DNA of 53,681 nt from the NCBI GenBank assembly GCA_041659285.1, contig JBAZYO010000023.1, positions 1 to 53,681 on the forward strand, read 5' to 3'. Source of the DNA: Vicinamibacterales bacterium (GTDB lineage: Bacteria; Acidobacteriota; Vicinamibacteria; Vicinamibacterales; UBA2999). Made by a program: the position numbers and the translations under genes. This document shows, piece by piece, positions 45,761 through 53,681 of this stretch. The notes under the pieces were generated by a model. The model searched no databases. It was not told where the DNA came from and saw only the letters and a program-made list of their open reading frames with translations. How positions within the stretch are numbered: the first letter of the stretch is position 1; every line of letters starts with the position of its first letter.

Positions 45761-47059
45761 ATGAACCGCTCACGTCGCACATTCCTGCAAACCGGGGCCG
45801 CCGCCGGCCTCGGTGTCGGGCTCACCGGCTGCAACAGCACCCCTAAGATCGCGGAAGCCCCGGGGCTCGCGCCTGCCGCCGCCGGCCCTCATCCCGCGAT
45901 CGCCGCGTTGAAGCCGATGACGGCCGACGTCAAGCCGATCACCGCCGACGAGCGCGCCGCGCGCATCGAACGAGCGCGCCGGCTGATGACCGACAACAAG
46001 ATCAGCGCCATCTACCTCGAGGGCGGCTCGAGCATGTTCTATTACACCGGCGTGCGCTGGGGCCTCAGCGAGCGGCCGTTCGTGTGCGTCATCCCGGCGA
46101 AGGGCGACCTGGCGTGGGTATGCCCCGCCTTCGAAGAGCAGCGCGCGCGCGAGCTGGTCAAGGGCGCGGCCGACGTGAGGGTCTGGCAGGAAGACGAGAG
46201 CCCGTACCGGCAGGTTGCCGGCATCCTCAAGGACCGCGGCGCCACCGGGCGCGTCGGCGTGGAAGAGCGCCTGCGCCACTTCATCTACAGCGGCGTGAAG
46301 AAGGAACTGGCCGGCGCCGATTTCGTGGATGCCGAACCGGTGACCGCGGGCTGCCGGATGATCAAGTCGGCCACCGAACTGGCGCTGATGCAGAAGGCCA
46401 GCGACATCACCATCGAGGCGTTCCGGGCGGCGTTTGCGACCTTCCGCGCCGGCATGACCCAGGACGACCTCCGCGCCAACATCGCCGCCGCCCATCGCGC
46501 GCTCGGCGCCCCCGGCGGCAGCGCCTCGGTCAGCTTCGGCAAGTTCACCGCGTTCCCCCACGGCAGCATCGAGCCGCAGCAGCTCGTCGAGGGCGACGTG
46601 ATCCAGGTGGACGGCGGGTGCGCCATCGACGGCTACCAGTCGGACATCACCCGGACGACGGTGTTCGGCAAGGCCAGCCCGCGCCAGATCGAGATCTGGG
46701 AACTCGAGAAGAAGGCCCAGGCGGCGGCGTTCGCCGTGGTCAAGCCTGGCGTGCCGTGTGAAGCGGTGGACGCGGCCGCGCGCAAGGTCATCACCGACGC
46801 CGGCTTCGGCCCCGACTACAAGGTGCCCGGCCTCCCCCACCGCACCGGCCACGGCATCGGCCTCGACGGCCACGAGTGGACCAACTTCGTGCGCGGCAAC
46901 AAGACGCCGCTCGCGCCCGGCATGTGCTTCAGCGACGAGCCGATGATCGCGATCTACGGGGAGTTCGGCATCCGGTTGGAGGACTGCCTCCACGTGACCG
47001 AGACGGGCGCGCAGTACTTCTCGCAGCCCAGCCCGGCCATCGATAAGCCCTTCGCCTGA
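45761..47059 (+). CDS. Tat-lipoprotein M24 (Xaa-Pro) peptidase
   Basis: A 432-residue exported metallopeptidase. The N-terminus has a twin-arginine signal (RSRRTFLQTG) followed by a lipobox (VGLTGC), so the protein is probably a Tat-exported lipoprotein. The M24 pita-bread fold shows the metal ligands Asp (IQVDGGC), Asp (QSDITRT), His (RTGHGIGLDGHE), Glu (SDEPMIAI) and Glu (RLEDCLHV). The N-terminal creatinase-like domain (about residues 70-190) is present. Start ATG 45761 follows GGGGATCC. The function is proline-containing peptide cleavage by family. Confidence 0.9.
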   Translation: MNRSRRTFLQTGAAAGLGVGLTGCNSTPKIAEAPGLAPAAAGPHPAIAALKPMTADVKPITADERAARIERARRLMTDNKISAIYLEGGSSMFYYTGVRWGLSERPFVCVIPAKGDLAWVCPAFEEQRARELVKGAADVRVWQEDESPYRQVAGILKDRGATGRVGVEERLRHFIYSGVKKELAGADFVDAEPVTAGCRMIKSATELALMQKASDITIEAFRAAFATFRAGMTQDDLRANIAAAHRALGAPGGSASVSFGKFTAFPHGSIEPQQLVEGDVIQVDGGCAIDGYQSDITRTTVFGKASPRQIEIWELEKKAQAAAFAVVKPGVPCEAVDAAARKVITDAGFGPDYKVPGLPHRTGHGIGLDGHEWTNFVRGNKTPLAPGMCFSDEPMIAIYGEFGIRLEDCLHVTETGAQYFSQPSPAIDKPFA

Positions 47060-47064
47060 TCAGG

Positions 47065-47131
47065 TTGGCCACAGCGGACACAGGGAATTTCAAAAAGAGT
47101 TTCTCTGCGTCCCCTGTGTCCTCTGTGGCTA
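47065..47131. repeat. GGCCACAGCGGACACAGGGA palindrome
   Basis: The left arm begins TTGGCCACAGCGGACACAGG (47065) and the right arm is CCTGTGTCCTCTGTGGCTAA, ending at 47132. The right end supplies the TAAAAT box before arfB. Confidence 0.8.
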
Positions 47132-47135
47132 AAAT
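47130..47135 (+). promoter_or_regulatory. -10-like box TAAAAT before arfB
   Basis: TAAAAT is followed by six bases and ATG 47142. It overlaps the end of the repeat at 47065-47131. Confidence 0.45.
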
Positions 47136-47141
47136 GCAGAC

Positions 47142-47564
47142 ATGGCTACCCTCTTTACCTCCCCGCTACGCATTCCCCTGAACGTTGACGAACGATTCGT
47201 GCGGGCGTCGGGGCCCGGCGGACAGAACGTCAACAAGGTCGCCACCGCGGTCGAGTTGCGGTTCGACATCGACAGCTCGTCGCTGCCACCCGACATGAAG
47301 TCGCGGCTCAAGGCGCTGGCGGGCCGCAAGGCCCTCACCGACGGCGTCCTCATGATCGACAGCCGGGTTCACCGCACGCAGGGCCGCAACCGCGCCGCCG
47401 CGCGCGAGCGGTTGATCGACCTGATCCAGCGCGCCTCGATCCCGCCGAAGAAGCGCACGCCCACGGCGCTGACCAAAGCGGCCAAGGAGCGGCGCCTCGC
47501 CGGCAAGCATCACCTCGCCAAGATCAAACTCAGAAGGACGACCAAGCCCGATCTCGATGAATAA
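47142..47564 (+). CDS. arfB: Ribosome-rescue peptidyl-tRNA hydrolase ArfB
   Basis: A 140-residue release-factor-like protein that hydrolyses peptidyl-tRNA on stalled ribosomes. It shows the catalytic GGQ in RASGPGGQNVNKVATAVELR. The C-terminal basic tail (KAAKERRLAGKHHLAKIK and RRTTK) enters the empty mRNA channel in this family. The length matches ArfB (YaeJ), and it lacks the decoding domain of RF1/RF2. The TAAAAT box lies six bases before the ATG. A palindromic repeat precedes it and another follows directly. Confidence 0.94.
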   Translation: MATLFTSPLRIPLNVDERFVRASGPGGQNVNKVATAVELRFDIDSSSLPPDMKSRLKALAGRKALTDGVLMIDSRVHRTQGRNRAAARERLIDLIQRASIPPKKRTPTALTKAAKERRLAGKHHLAKIKLRRTTKPDLDE

Positions 47565-47672
47565 CGCAGATGGGCCTCATCAGGGGCCACAGATGACAGA
47601 GAACCAGAATAAGAAAGTCTGCGTCATCTGTGTCATCTGCGGCTCCGATGGGCCATCTGCGTCATAATCTGC
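47563..47672. repeat. CGCAGATG / CATCTGCG composite palindrome
   Basis: The left arm is AACGCAGATGGGCC and GGGGCCACAGATGACAGAGAA; the right arm is TCTGCGTCATCTGTGTCATC, ending GGGCCATCTGCGTCATAATC. The copy reaches to within four bases of the Nramp GTG start. Confidence 0.8.
47663..47668 (+). promoter_or_regulatory. -10-like box CATAAT before Nramp gene
   Basis: CATAAT lies seven bases before GTG 47676 and inside the repeat at 47563-47672. Confidence 0.35.
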
Positions 47673-47675
47673 GGC

Positions 47676-48938
47676 GTGTCTGAATCGTCGAAGCCCGCCT
47701 CCTTCAGCTTCCTGAAACTCGCCGGGCCCGGGCTCGTGGTCGCGGCCACCGGCATCGGGTCTGGCGACGTCGTCTCGGCCACGGTCGGCGGCGCCCGCTA
47801 CGGCGTCGTGCTGCTGTGGGCGATCCTGGCCGGCGCGTTCTTCAAGTTCGTGCTGAGCGAGGGGATTGCGCGCTGGCAGCTGGCCACCGGCAAGACCGCG
47901 CTCGAGGGCTGGGCCGACCACCTCCCGCCGTGGGTGAAGTGGTACTTCGGCGCCTACCTGATCATCTGGACCGTCGCCGTCAGCGCCGCCCTCACCAACG
48001 CGACCGGCCTCGGCATTGCCAACCTGACCGGGGGCGCGGTGCCGCAGTCGTGGGGCGCCGTCATCCACAGCCTGATCGGCTTCGCCTTCGTGTGGCTCGG
48101 CGGCTACGGCAACTTCGAGAAGCTGATGAAGCTGCTGGTCGGCATCATGGGCTTCAGCATCCTGATCTGCGCGGCGCTGACGCTGCACGATCCGCTGCCC
48201 GCGGTGCAGGGCCTGGTGCTGCCGATCATCCCGGCCGGCAGCGGCACCTACGTGCTGTCGCTGATCGGCGGCGTCGGCGGCTCGATCACGATGCTCTCCT
48301 ACAATTACTGGATGCGCGAGGAGAAGATGCGGGGCGCGGGCTTCCTCGGCTACGTCCGCGGCGACATTGCCGTCGCCTACATCTTCACGGCGCTCTTCGG
48401 CATCTCGATCATGTTGATCGCCAGCGACGCCTTCTTCGTCCCCGGCGTGCCGCTGCGCGACGCCGAGGCGGTGCCGAAGATGGCGGCGGCGCTGGGCGCG
48501 CTGTTGGGGAACTTCGGCCGCTTCGCGTTTTCGGCCGGCTTCTGGGCCGCGGTGTTCGCGTCGCTGCTGGGCGTGTGGCAGAGCGTGCCGTATCTCTACG
48601 CCGACTTCTACGGCATCCTCAAGAAGATGTCGCCGGCGGACCGCCTCGACGTGGTCAAGGTGACCAGCACGCCGTATCGCCTGGCGCTGGCGTTCATCAC
48701 GCTGGTGCCGCTGCCCTTCGCCTTCACCGGCCGCCCCATCGCCATCATCGTGACCTACACCATCGTCGGCAGCCTGTTCGTGCCGTTCCTGGCGGCGACG
48801 CTGCTTTACCTCAATAACAAGGTGAAGTGGACCGAACCAGTGCCGCACAACGCCTGGTACACCAACCTGCTGCTCGGGGCGATCTTGCTCCTCTTTGCGA
48901 TCGTCGGAGCCCAGGAAGTGATCGGGGCGTTGCGCTAA
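47676..48938 (+). CDS. Nramp-related transporter, non-canonical
   Basis: A 420-residue polytopic membrane protein with about eleven helices, recognisable as Nramp/SLC11-like by its overall start AGPGLVVAATGIGSGDVVSA and helix pattern. Canonical Nramp proteins carry DPGN in helix 1 and MPH in helix 6 to bind Mn2+/Fe2+. Here those positions read GSGD and GSITMLSYNYW, so the usual metal ligands are not conserved. It belongs to a divergent group whose substrate I cannot name. Start GTG 47676 lies just behind a repeat. Terminated by the hairpin at 48963. Confidence 0.82.
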   Translation: MSESSKPASFSFLKLAGPGLVVAATGIGSGDVVSATVGGARYGVVLLWAILAGAFFKFVLSEGIARWQLATGKTALEGWADHLPPWVKWYFGAYLIIWTVAVSAALTNATGLGIANLTGGAVPQSWGAVIHSLIGFAFVWLGGYGNFEKLMKLLVGIMGFSILICAALTLHDPLPAVQGLVLPIIPAGSGTYVLSLIGGVGGSITMLSYNYWMREEKMRGAGFLGYVRGDIAVAYIFTALFGISIMLIASDAFFVPGVPLRDAEAVPKMAAALGALLGNFGRFAFSAGFWAAVFASLLGVWQSVPYLYADFYGILKKMSPADRLDVVKVTSTPYRLALAFITLVPLPFAFTGRPIAIIVTYTIVGSLFVPFLAATLLYLNNKVKWTEPVPHNAWYTNLLLGAILLLFAIVGAQEVIGALR

Positions 48939-48962
48939 ATTGAGGCCGACGCCGTACGTAAC

Positions 48963-48999
48963 ACGGGCGCGATGCCGAAAAGCACCGCGCCCGTTCTAT
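48963..48999. terminator. Terminator between convergent Nramp and TonB genes
   Basis: ACGGGCGCG (48963-48971) pairs with CGCGCCCGT (48986-48994), followed by TCTATTTCT. The pairing is perfect over nine bp. Confidence 0.75.
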
Positions 49000-49001
49000 T
49001 T

Positions 49002-51812
49002 CTAGAAGTTGAGGCTGAAGCCGACGCGGATGATGCGCGGCGCCAGGATCTCGGTCGGCCGGAGGTAGCTGCCGCCAACGGCGACCGTGCGGCCGACGGC
49101 CGTGTCGGAGTTGCCGATGTTGAAGAAGTCCACCTGCGGCTGGAAGCTGCGGCTGCCGAACCGGAACGAGCGCGACAGGCGAATGTCGAACATCATCACG
49201 TTGTCGTAGCGCTCGGTGCCACGCTCGCTCAGCTGGATGGTCTGGGTGGCGCGGGTCAGGGTGACGCCCTGGGTCGCGGCGACGGCACGGCTCAACGAAT
49301 AAGTCGAGACGTAGGGGTAGCCGTTGTTGGCGATCATCGATCCGGCGAGGTTGATGCGGCCCGGCAGCTCGTAGCTGCCCGAGACGCGCAGCGCGGTCTC
49401 GGAGTCGTTGCCGATGATGCCGGTCGGGAACTGCGTGTTGTTCGGGTCGTTGAGGTCGGTGCCGCCCGAGACGCCGCCCTCGTTCTTGCCGATGGTGAAG
49501 CCCGCCTGCATCTGCCACTTCTGCGAGAAGCGCTTGGTGGCGGTGAACTCGACGCCCTTGTAGGTGGTATCGAGGTAGTCGACGTTGTCACGCACGTTCA
49601 GCGTCACCGCGTTGGCGGCCGCCGAGATGTTGTAGACCGTGGCCGTGGTCGGCTTCGGGCTCGCCAGCGTGCCGCCGGGGCCGTTGGGGATGGTGATGGT
49701 GTGCGCGGTGTAGGCGCTGGCCGGCTGCAGGGTGTTGACCTGGCCGATCTGCTTGCGATTGGTGCGGTAGTAGAACATCGCACCGACGCGCACGGCGCCG
49801 GGAAGCTGGGTCTCGATGCCCACGGTGGCTTCATCCGAGTACGGCCAGTCCACGCCCGGCGCGTAGTTGGTCAGGACGCCGCCGCTGAACGACGCCGGGC
49901 AGGTGCCAATCTCCGAGGCCTGCACCTTGCCGTCGCCATTCGGGTCGGTCCACACGCAGTCGCGGTTGCCGACGGTGAGCGGGTTGACGTTGGTCACGCG
50001 GTCGATGCCGACCTGCAGGCCGTAGCGGCTGTAGCTGGCCTTGACCGCCGTGCGGCCACTACCCGTCAGGTCGTACGACGCGCCGGCCCGCCACACCGCG
50101 ATGCTCTGGTTGAGCGCTTCGGTTTCCGCCACCGTGCGCGCGGCGGCGAACGCGCCACCCGGGCTCGACTGCTCGGGCAACGTGCCCACGTACTTATCGA
50201 AGCGGCCGCCGATGTTCAGCGTCAACCGGTTCATCGACCAGGAATCCTGGATGAAGAAGCCGGTCACGATCGCTTTGTTCTTCGAGAACGCCGGCGAGTT
50301 GAACTGGCGGACCGAGGTCGGCACACCGTTGTTGTAAACCGTCCAGTGGTCGCCCTTCACCGAGTAATCCGAGCCGTAGAAGAGGCGGCCCCACTGCACG
50401 CCGGCCTTGAACAGGTGCTCCCCGCCCAGGCCGCTCTTGCCGAAGGTGAGGACGTTGTCGAACTGATGGCGCGAGTTGGGCTGGTGCTCCTCGCGCGTCG
50501 AGGCGCAGCAGACGCGGGTGTTGCCGGTGTCGATGCGGCGGATCGCGTCGGCGGCGGTATCGGGCTGGTAGGTGTAGTTGGTCTGGCCGTCCATCACGCT
50601 GAAGTTCGACTCGAACACCAGGCTGCCGCGAATGCCGGTGTACTTGGCCTGCGTGGTCTGCACGGGATTGGTCTGCACCACCGAGGCGATGTCCGGAATC
50701 AGGTCGGCGCTGTCGCGGCGGTGGCCGCGGATTTTGTCGTTCCACAGGTACGACACCGACAGCTTGTTGTTGGTGGTGAGCTGGCCGACCAGCTTGCCGG
50801 AGTAGTTCTTCAGGTCGTTGTCGTCGAGAGCCTGCGAGCCATCGTCGTTTCGAGCGCTCACCAGCTTGTTGACCACCCACTTGCGGATGGTGCCGTTGAC
50901 CCACAACCGGTTCTGGACCAGCGCGCCGCCGCCCGACAGGTTGAAATCGTAGGTCTTGAGTGTCGGGTTACCCAGGAAGGTCGGGTTGAGCTTCTGCGTC
51001 TCGGCCCAGTTTTCGCCCTGCAGGTCGTCGTTGGCAAAGTTGTAGCGGGCGTTGCCCTTCCAGCGGTTGCCGCCGTCCTTGGTGACCATGTTGATCGAGA
51101 CGCCGCCGGCGAGCGTTTCCGCCGGGATCGCCGAGGTCATGTAGTTGACCTCCTCGAACATGCCCTGGTCGTAATACATCATGGTCGCGCCGCCGCCGCC
51201 GCCGGGCCAGTTCACCGTGGCGCCGTCGATGTTGTAGCTGACGTCGTTGGTGTTCGAGCCGTGCGCCGACATGCTGCTCTGCTGCATCGACTGCGTGCCG
51301 CCGACGTCGTAGGTCGCCACCTGCACGCCGGGGATCAGCTTGGCCAGCGACCACGGGTCGCGGCCGGTGGGAATGCCTTCCAGGATCTCCTGGTTCATGA
51401 CCGTCTGCTGCACGTTGGAGCGAACGTCCACGGTGGGCGATTCACCGGTCACCGTGATGGTCTCGGACAGCGCGCCCACTTCCATCTTGCCGTTGATGGT
51501 GGCGACGAACGCGGCGCTGATGCGCACGTCCGGGCGGTCAATGGTGCGGAAGCCCTGCAGTTCGAACTTCACGCCGTAGGTGCCAGGCGCGAGGCGGTCG
51601 AACCGGTAAGTGCCGGTCGTATCGCTCACCTGCGATTGGGGGCCGCCAATCAAGCGCTCGCCGCTAAGGATGATCGTCACCCCTGGCAGGACCGCGCCAC
51701 TGGCGTCGGTCACCGTGCCCGTGATCGAGCCGGTCGTCTGGGCGTGTGCGAGCGGAACGCTCGACAACACCGCCATGCAAACGAGTACGCACATCCGCCT
51801 TACCATCGTCAT
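49002..51812 (-). CDS. Oar-like TonB-dependent receptor
   Basis: A 936-residue outer-membrane receptor with a signal peptide (MCVLVCMAVLSSVPLAHAQ). The N-terminal CarboxypepD_reg (Ig-like) domain spans residues about 27-110 (GSITGTVTDASGAVLPGVTI, TYRFDRLAPGTYGVKF). The plug domain shows PGVQVATYDVGG and INMVTKDGGNRWKGNARYNF, followed by a large 22-strand-like barrel ending in RIIRVGFSLNF with the terminal Phe. Oar-like receptors import or bind polymers or peptides, but the ligand is unknown. Start ATG 51812 follows GGAGAGG; a longer upstream frame has no signal peptide. Confidence 0.92.
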   Translation of the reverse strand: MTMVRRMCVLVCMAVLSSVPLAHAQTTGSITGTVTDASGAVLPGVTIILSGERLIGGPQSQVSDTTGTYRFDRLAPGTYGVKFELQGFRTIDRPDVRISAAFVATINGKMEVGALSETITVTGESPTVDVRSNVQQTVMNQEILEGIPTGRDPWSLAKLIPGVQVATYDVGGTQSMQQSSMSAHGSNTNDVSYNIDGATVNWPGGGGGATMMYYDQGMFEEVNYMTSAIPAETLAGGVSINMVTKDGGNRWKGNARYNFANDDLQGENWAETQKLNPTFLGNPTLKTYDFNLSGGGALVQNRLWVNGTIRKWVVNKLVSARNDDGSQALDDNDLKNYSGKLVGQLTTNNKLSVSYLWNDKIRGHRRDSADLIPDIASVVQTNPVQTTQAKYTGIRGSLVFESNFSVMDGQTNYTYQPDTAADAIRRIDTGNTRVCCASTREEHQPNSRHQFDNVLTFGKSGLGGEHLFKAGVQWGRLFYGSDYSVKGDHWTVYNNGVPTSVRQFNSPAFSKNKAIVTGFFIQDSWSMNRLTLNIGGRFDKYVGTLPEQSSPGGAFAAARTVAETEALNQSIAVWRAGASYDLTGSGRTAVKASYSRYGLQVGIDRVTNVNPLTVGNRDCVWTDPNGDGKVQASEIGTCPASFSGGVLTNYAPGVDWPYSDEATVGIETQLPGAVRVGAMFYYRTNRKQIGQVNTLQPASAYTAHTITIPNGPGGTLASPKPTTATVYNISAAANAVTLNVRDNVDYLDTTYKGVEFTATKRFSQKWQMQAGFTIGKNEGGVSGGTDLNDPNNTQFPTGIIGNDSETALRVSGSYELPGRINLAGSMIANNGYPYVSTYSLSRAVAATQGVTLTRATQTIQLSERGTERYDNVMMFDIRLSRSFRFGSRSFQPQVDFFNIGNSDTAVGRTVAVGGSYLRPTEILAPRIIRVGFSLNF

Positions 51813-52011
51813 GCCTCTCCTCCGTCGTGAACACAAGTGGCGTCTCCAACGCGTCCAGACGACTACCCCGGCCGCACGTTGACGCGACATTGTGCACGAT
51901 TGTTCCCCGGTTCGACAGCGCTTTTCCGTGAACCGTGGGATGAGTCGCGGGAATATACTCGGCGCCACGGTCCCCGGGTTGCACACTGACTCATTTTTCG
52001 CGGTTCGCCAT

Positions 52012-52080
52012 CAGACCCGGCGCGTAGCGCCGCCAGCGAACTTGCCGTCGGGTCTCTGCGCCTCTGTGACTCTGTGGCAG
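52012..52080. repeat. AGACCCGGC hairpin with CTCTGTGACTCTGTGGCAG arm
   Basis: AGACCCGGCGCG (52013) and GCCGTCGGGTCT (52045-52055) form an imperfect stem, followed by CTGCGCCTCTGTGACTCTG. It belongs to the CACAGAG family, in the leader of the methyltransferase gene. The stretch 51813-52011 shows no gene. Confidence 0.65.
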
Positions 52081-52097
52081 ATTATGAGGGCATGCGC

Positions 52098-52904
52098 ATG
52101 AAGAGTCTCTGTCTGGTAATTGCATTGGCGCTCGGCGGCATTACGCACGCCCAGGAGCCGCAGCAGCCGTTCGAGCCCAGGAGCGGCCAGGCCGGCAAGG
52201 ACGTGGTGTGGGTGCCGTCGCCGCCGGCCATGGTGAGCAAGATGCTCGAGATGGCCAAGGTCACAGCGGACGACTTCGTGATGGACCTCGGATCCGGCGA
52301 CGGCCGCAACATCATCGCCGCGGCCAGGCTCGGCGCGCGCGGCCTGGGCGTGGAGTTCAACCCCGAGATGGTGGCGCTGTCGCGCAAGCTGGCGGCCGAA
52401 GCCGGGGTCGGCGACAAGGCGCAGTTCGTCGAAGGCGACATGTACCAGGCCGACATCTCGAAGGCGACAGTGCTCGCGCTGTTCCTGCTGCCGGTCAACC
52501 TGGATCGCCTCGCCCCGGCATTCCTGGCCCTCACGCCGGGGACGCGCATCGCCGCCAACACGTTCGGCATGAGTGGCTGGGATCCCGACGAGAGCTTCAC
52601 GCTCGACCAGGACACCGACTGCTCGAGCTGGTGCGAGGTCCTGCTGTGGATTGTGCCGGCGCCGGTGGCCGGGACCTGGCGGATGAGCGACGGCAGCCTC
52701 ACCCTGACGCAGGATCACCAGTTGATCCAGGGCGCGGTGACCATCGACGGCGCCACGCACCCGATCGCCAACCAGAAGCTGCGGGGCGACGACCTCACCT
52801 TCATTGCCGGCGGGCAGGCCTACAGGGGCAAGGTCAGCGGCAACCAGATTGAGGGGACGATCACGGCGCCCGCGGGTGCCATCCCCTGGAAGGCAACACG
52901 CTAG
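52098..52904 (+). CDS. Exported class I SAM-dependent methyltransferase-like protein
   Basis: A 268-residue protein with a signal peptide (SLCLVIALALGGITHAQ) and then the pattern VWVPSPPAMVSKMLEMAKV. It next shows the class I SAM motif VMDLGSGDGRNIIAAARLGA (residues 61-80) and GVEFNPEMVALSRKLA for the acidic loop. The C-terminal 90 residues (IVPAPVAGTWRMSDGSLTLT onwards) form a beta-rich extension. SAM is normally cytosolic, so a periplasmic enzyme is unexpected; the leader may be a membrane anchor. ATG 52098 is chosen since GAGGG lies seven bases before; ATG 52092 is too close to it. Confidence 0.8.
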   Translation: MKSLCLVIALALGGITHAQEPQQPFEPRSGQAGKDVVWVPSPPAMVSKMLEMAKVTADDFVMDLGSGDGRNIIAAARLGARGLGVEFNPEMVALSRKLAAEAGVGDKAQFVEGDMYQADISKATVLALFLLPVNLDRLAPAFLALTPGTRIAANTFGMSGWDPDESFTLDQDTDCSSWCEVLLWIVPAPVAGTWRMSDGSLTLTQDHQLIQGAVTIDGATHPIANQKLRGDDLTFIAGGQAYRGKVSGNQIEGTITAPAGAIPWKATR

Positions 52905-52908
52905 GCGT

Positions 52909-53681
52909 TTACTGCGCGAGCTTTTCCATCGCGATCGTGAAGGCGCGCCGTCCGGCCTGCGGGTCGTAGACGATGACCGGCATCAGGCGGCCGCGAATGC
53001 GATCCGGGTTCGAGCGCGCGTAACCCATCAGCGTCGCGGCCAGCAGCTGCTGCGACCCTTCCTCGATCCCGGCACGGGGCACGCCGGTCAGCAGGTCGTT
53101 CAGCGACAGGTCCCACGCCTCGCCCCACAGCAACGCGTCCACCACGGTGCCCTTCAACACGTTGTGGGAGAAGTTGAAAAAGAAGGACAAGGGTGAGTAG
53201 GCGGTTTCGGTCGGCCGGTGACGCTCGAACGCGGCCATCAGTGCGTCCTTGTGCTTCGCGAACAACTCGAGGAACTGGGCGCGGTCGGCTTCGGACTGCG
53301 ACAACGACGCCGGCGGCACGCCGACAAAAGCGCGCGCGTCCGGGGTCAGCCCGTTCAGCAGGGCCTCTTCGATCACGGCGCGATCCCGGTCTTCGAGGCC
53401 GGTGGACGACAGCCGATCATACGCGCGCATGGTCGCGGCCAGGGCAAAGCACAGCCATGGATAGTCGGCGACGTTGTCGTCGCGCAGCGCCACCGTGTCG
53501 CGGCCGCATTGCGCCTCGAACCCGAAGCGCAGGTGGCAGCCCATGCTGGCGGCGTGCCCGATCGCGATCTTTGCCTGGTGCTCTTCGTTGAGCGTGCGGA
53601 CCTTGGCGAGCAGCGTGGTGTAGCCCCGCTCGTCCAGTTCGTAATGGGAGGTGCCGATCAGCATCAGCGTCTCGGCGTCGG
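52909..53681 (-). CDS. Unknown protein, 5' end outside window
   Basis: The minus-strand frame is open from the window edge to TAA at 52909. An ATG at 53664 (MLIGTSHYELDERGY) is possible, but the codons before it (DAETL) continue the frame, so the true start is probably outside. The visible 250 residues are soluble and mainly helical (KIAIGHAASMGCHLRFGFEA, YPWLCFALAATMRAYDRLS, SPLSFFFNFSHNVLKGTVVD). No signal peptide or recognised domain is visible. The stop is only five bases from the convergent methyltransferase stop. Confidence 0.75.
   Translation of the reverse strand, partial: DAETLMLIGTSHYELDERGYTTLLAKVRTLNEEHQAKIAIGHAASMGCHLRFGFEAQCGRDTVALRDDNVADYPWLCFALAATMRAYDRLSSTGLEDRDRAVIEEALLNGLTPDARAFVGVPPASLSQSEADRAQFLELFAKHKDALMAAFERHRPTETAYSPLSFFFNFSHNVLKGTVVDALLWGEAWDLSLNDLLTGVPRAGIEEGSQQLLAATLMGYARSNPDRIRGRLMPVIVYDPQAGRRAFTIAMEKLAQ

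Noticed and set aside
48972..51830. A 952-codon plus-strand frame opposite the TonB receptor gene
   Set aside because: Shadow frame; the minus-strand protein has clear receptor domains and this one only repetitive His/Arg/Val/Gly composition.
1..53681. tRNA or rRNA genes
   Set aside because: No cloverleaf-like segment with CCA end or conserved rRNA sequence was noticed by eye in the short intergenic spaces; a tRNA search was not possible.

Overview
The window is GC-rich, densely coded chromosomal DNA from a Gram-negative bacterium. I infer an Acidobacteriota member close to Vicinamibacteria. The evidence is a MacB/FtsX-like permease without its own ATPase, an Oar-like TonB receptor with an N-terminal carboxypeptidase-regulatory domain, a Ser/Thr kinase fused to a PD40/TolB propeller, a five-helix SdhC, and LysW-type amino acid biosynthesis. 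No rRNA, tRNA, CRISPR array or complete transposase gene was seen. The two outermost genes are cut by the window edges.

Layout. 1-9.2 kb: end of an unknown gene, the giant helicase lhr, a deleted remnant of the DNA glycosylase gene nei, fdhD and terC on the minus strand, yajQ plus a pseudouridine synthase, and a short MgtE-like transporter. 9.2-12.8 kb: a lipoprotein, an HSDL2-like SDR, an M20 carbamoylase/amidohydrolase and a Tat-exported zinc-ribbon protein. 13-17 kb: the sdhC-sdhA-sdhB-TPR operon on the minus strand. 17-22.3 kb: a class A penicillin-binding protein, a secreted TPR protein with a degenerate CHAT domain, and an OsmC/Fe-S pair. 22.6-28 kb: a permease, a truncated globin, a small unknown protein, proline dehydrogenase and an MFS exporter. 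28.2-31.7 kb: a higBA toxin-antitoxin module and the kinase. 31.8-36.2 kb: a glycosyltransferase, a small exported protein, two beta-propeller proteins and an FmdB-like zinc ribbon. 36.3-41.9 kb: the LysW carrier-protein pathway for lysine and/or ornithine (lysW, lysX, argC, argB, argD, lysK). 42-53.7 kb: M20 dipeptidase, FMN alpha-hydroxyacid oxidase, pirin, Tat-lipoprotein M24 peptidase, arfB, a non-canonical Nramp, the TonB receptor, an exported SAM methyltransferase and an unknown protein.

How the genes work together. The clearest pathway is the LysW cluster. LysX loads the substrate amino acid onto the C-terminal Glu of LysW. ArgB/LysZ, ArgC/LysY and ArgD/LysJ then phosphorylate, reduce and transaminate the bound intermediate, and LysK releases the product. 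The sdh operon supplies respiratory complex II. Several exported peptidases, propellers and the TonB receptor suggest life on peptides and polymers.

Two features run through the whole window. First, the spaces between genes are filled with palindromic repeats of several families, and some have entered coding sequence (lhr, the MFS gene, lysK) or sit at start codons (arfB, Nramp). Second, many genes have a TAnnnT -10-like box only 5-10 bases before the start codon, which suggests widespread leaderless transcription. All functions are assigned by reading motifs; no database search was run.
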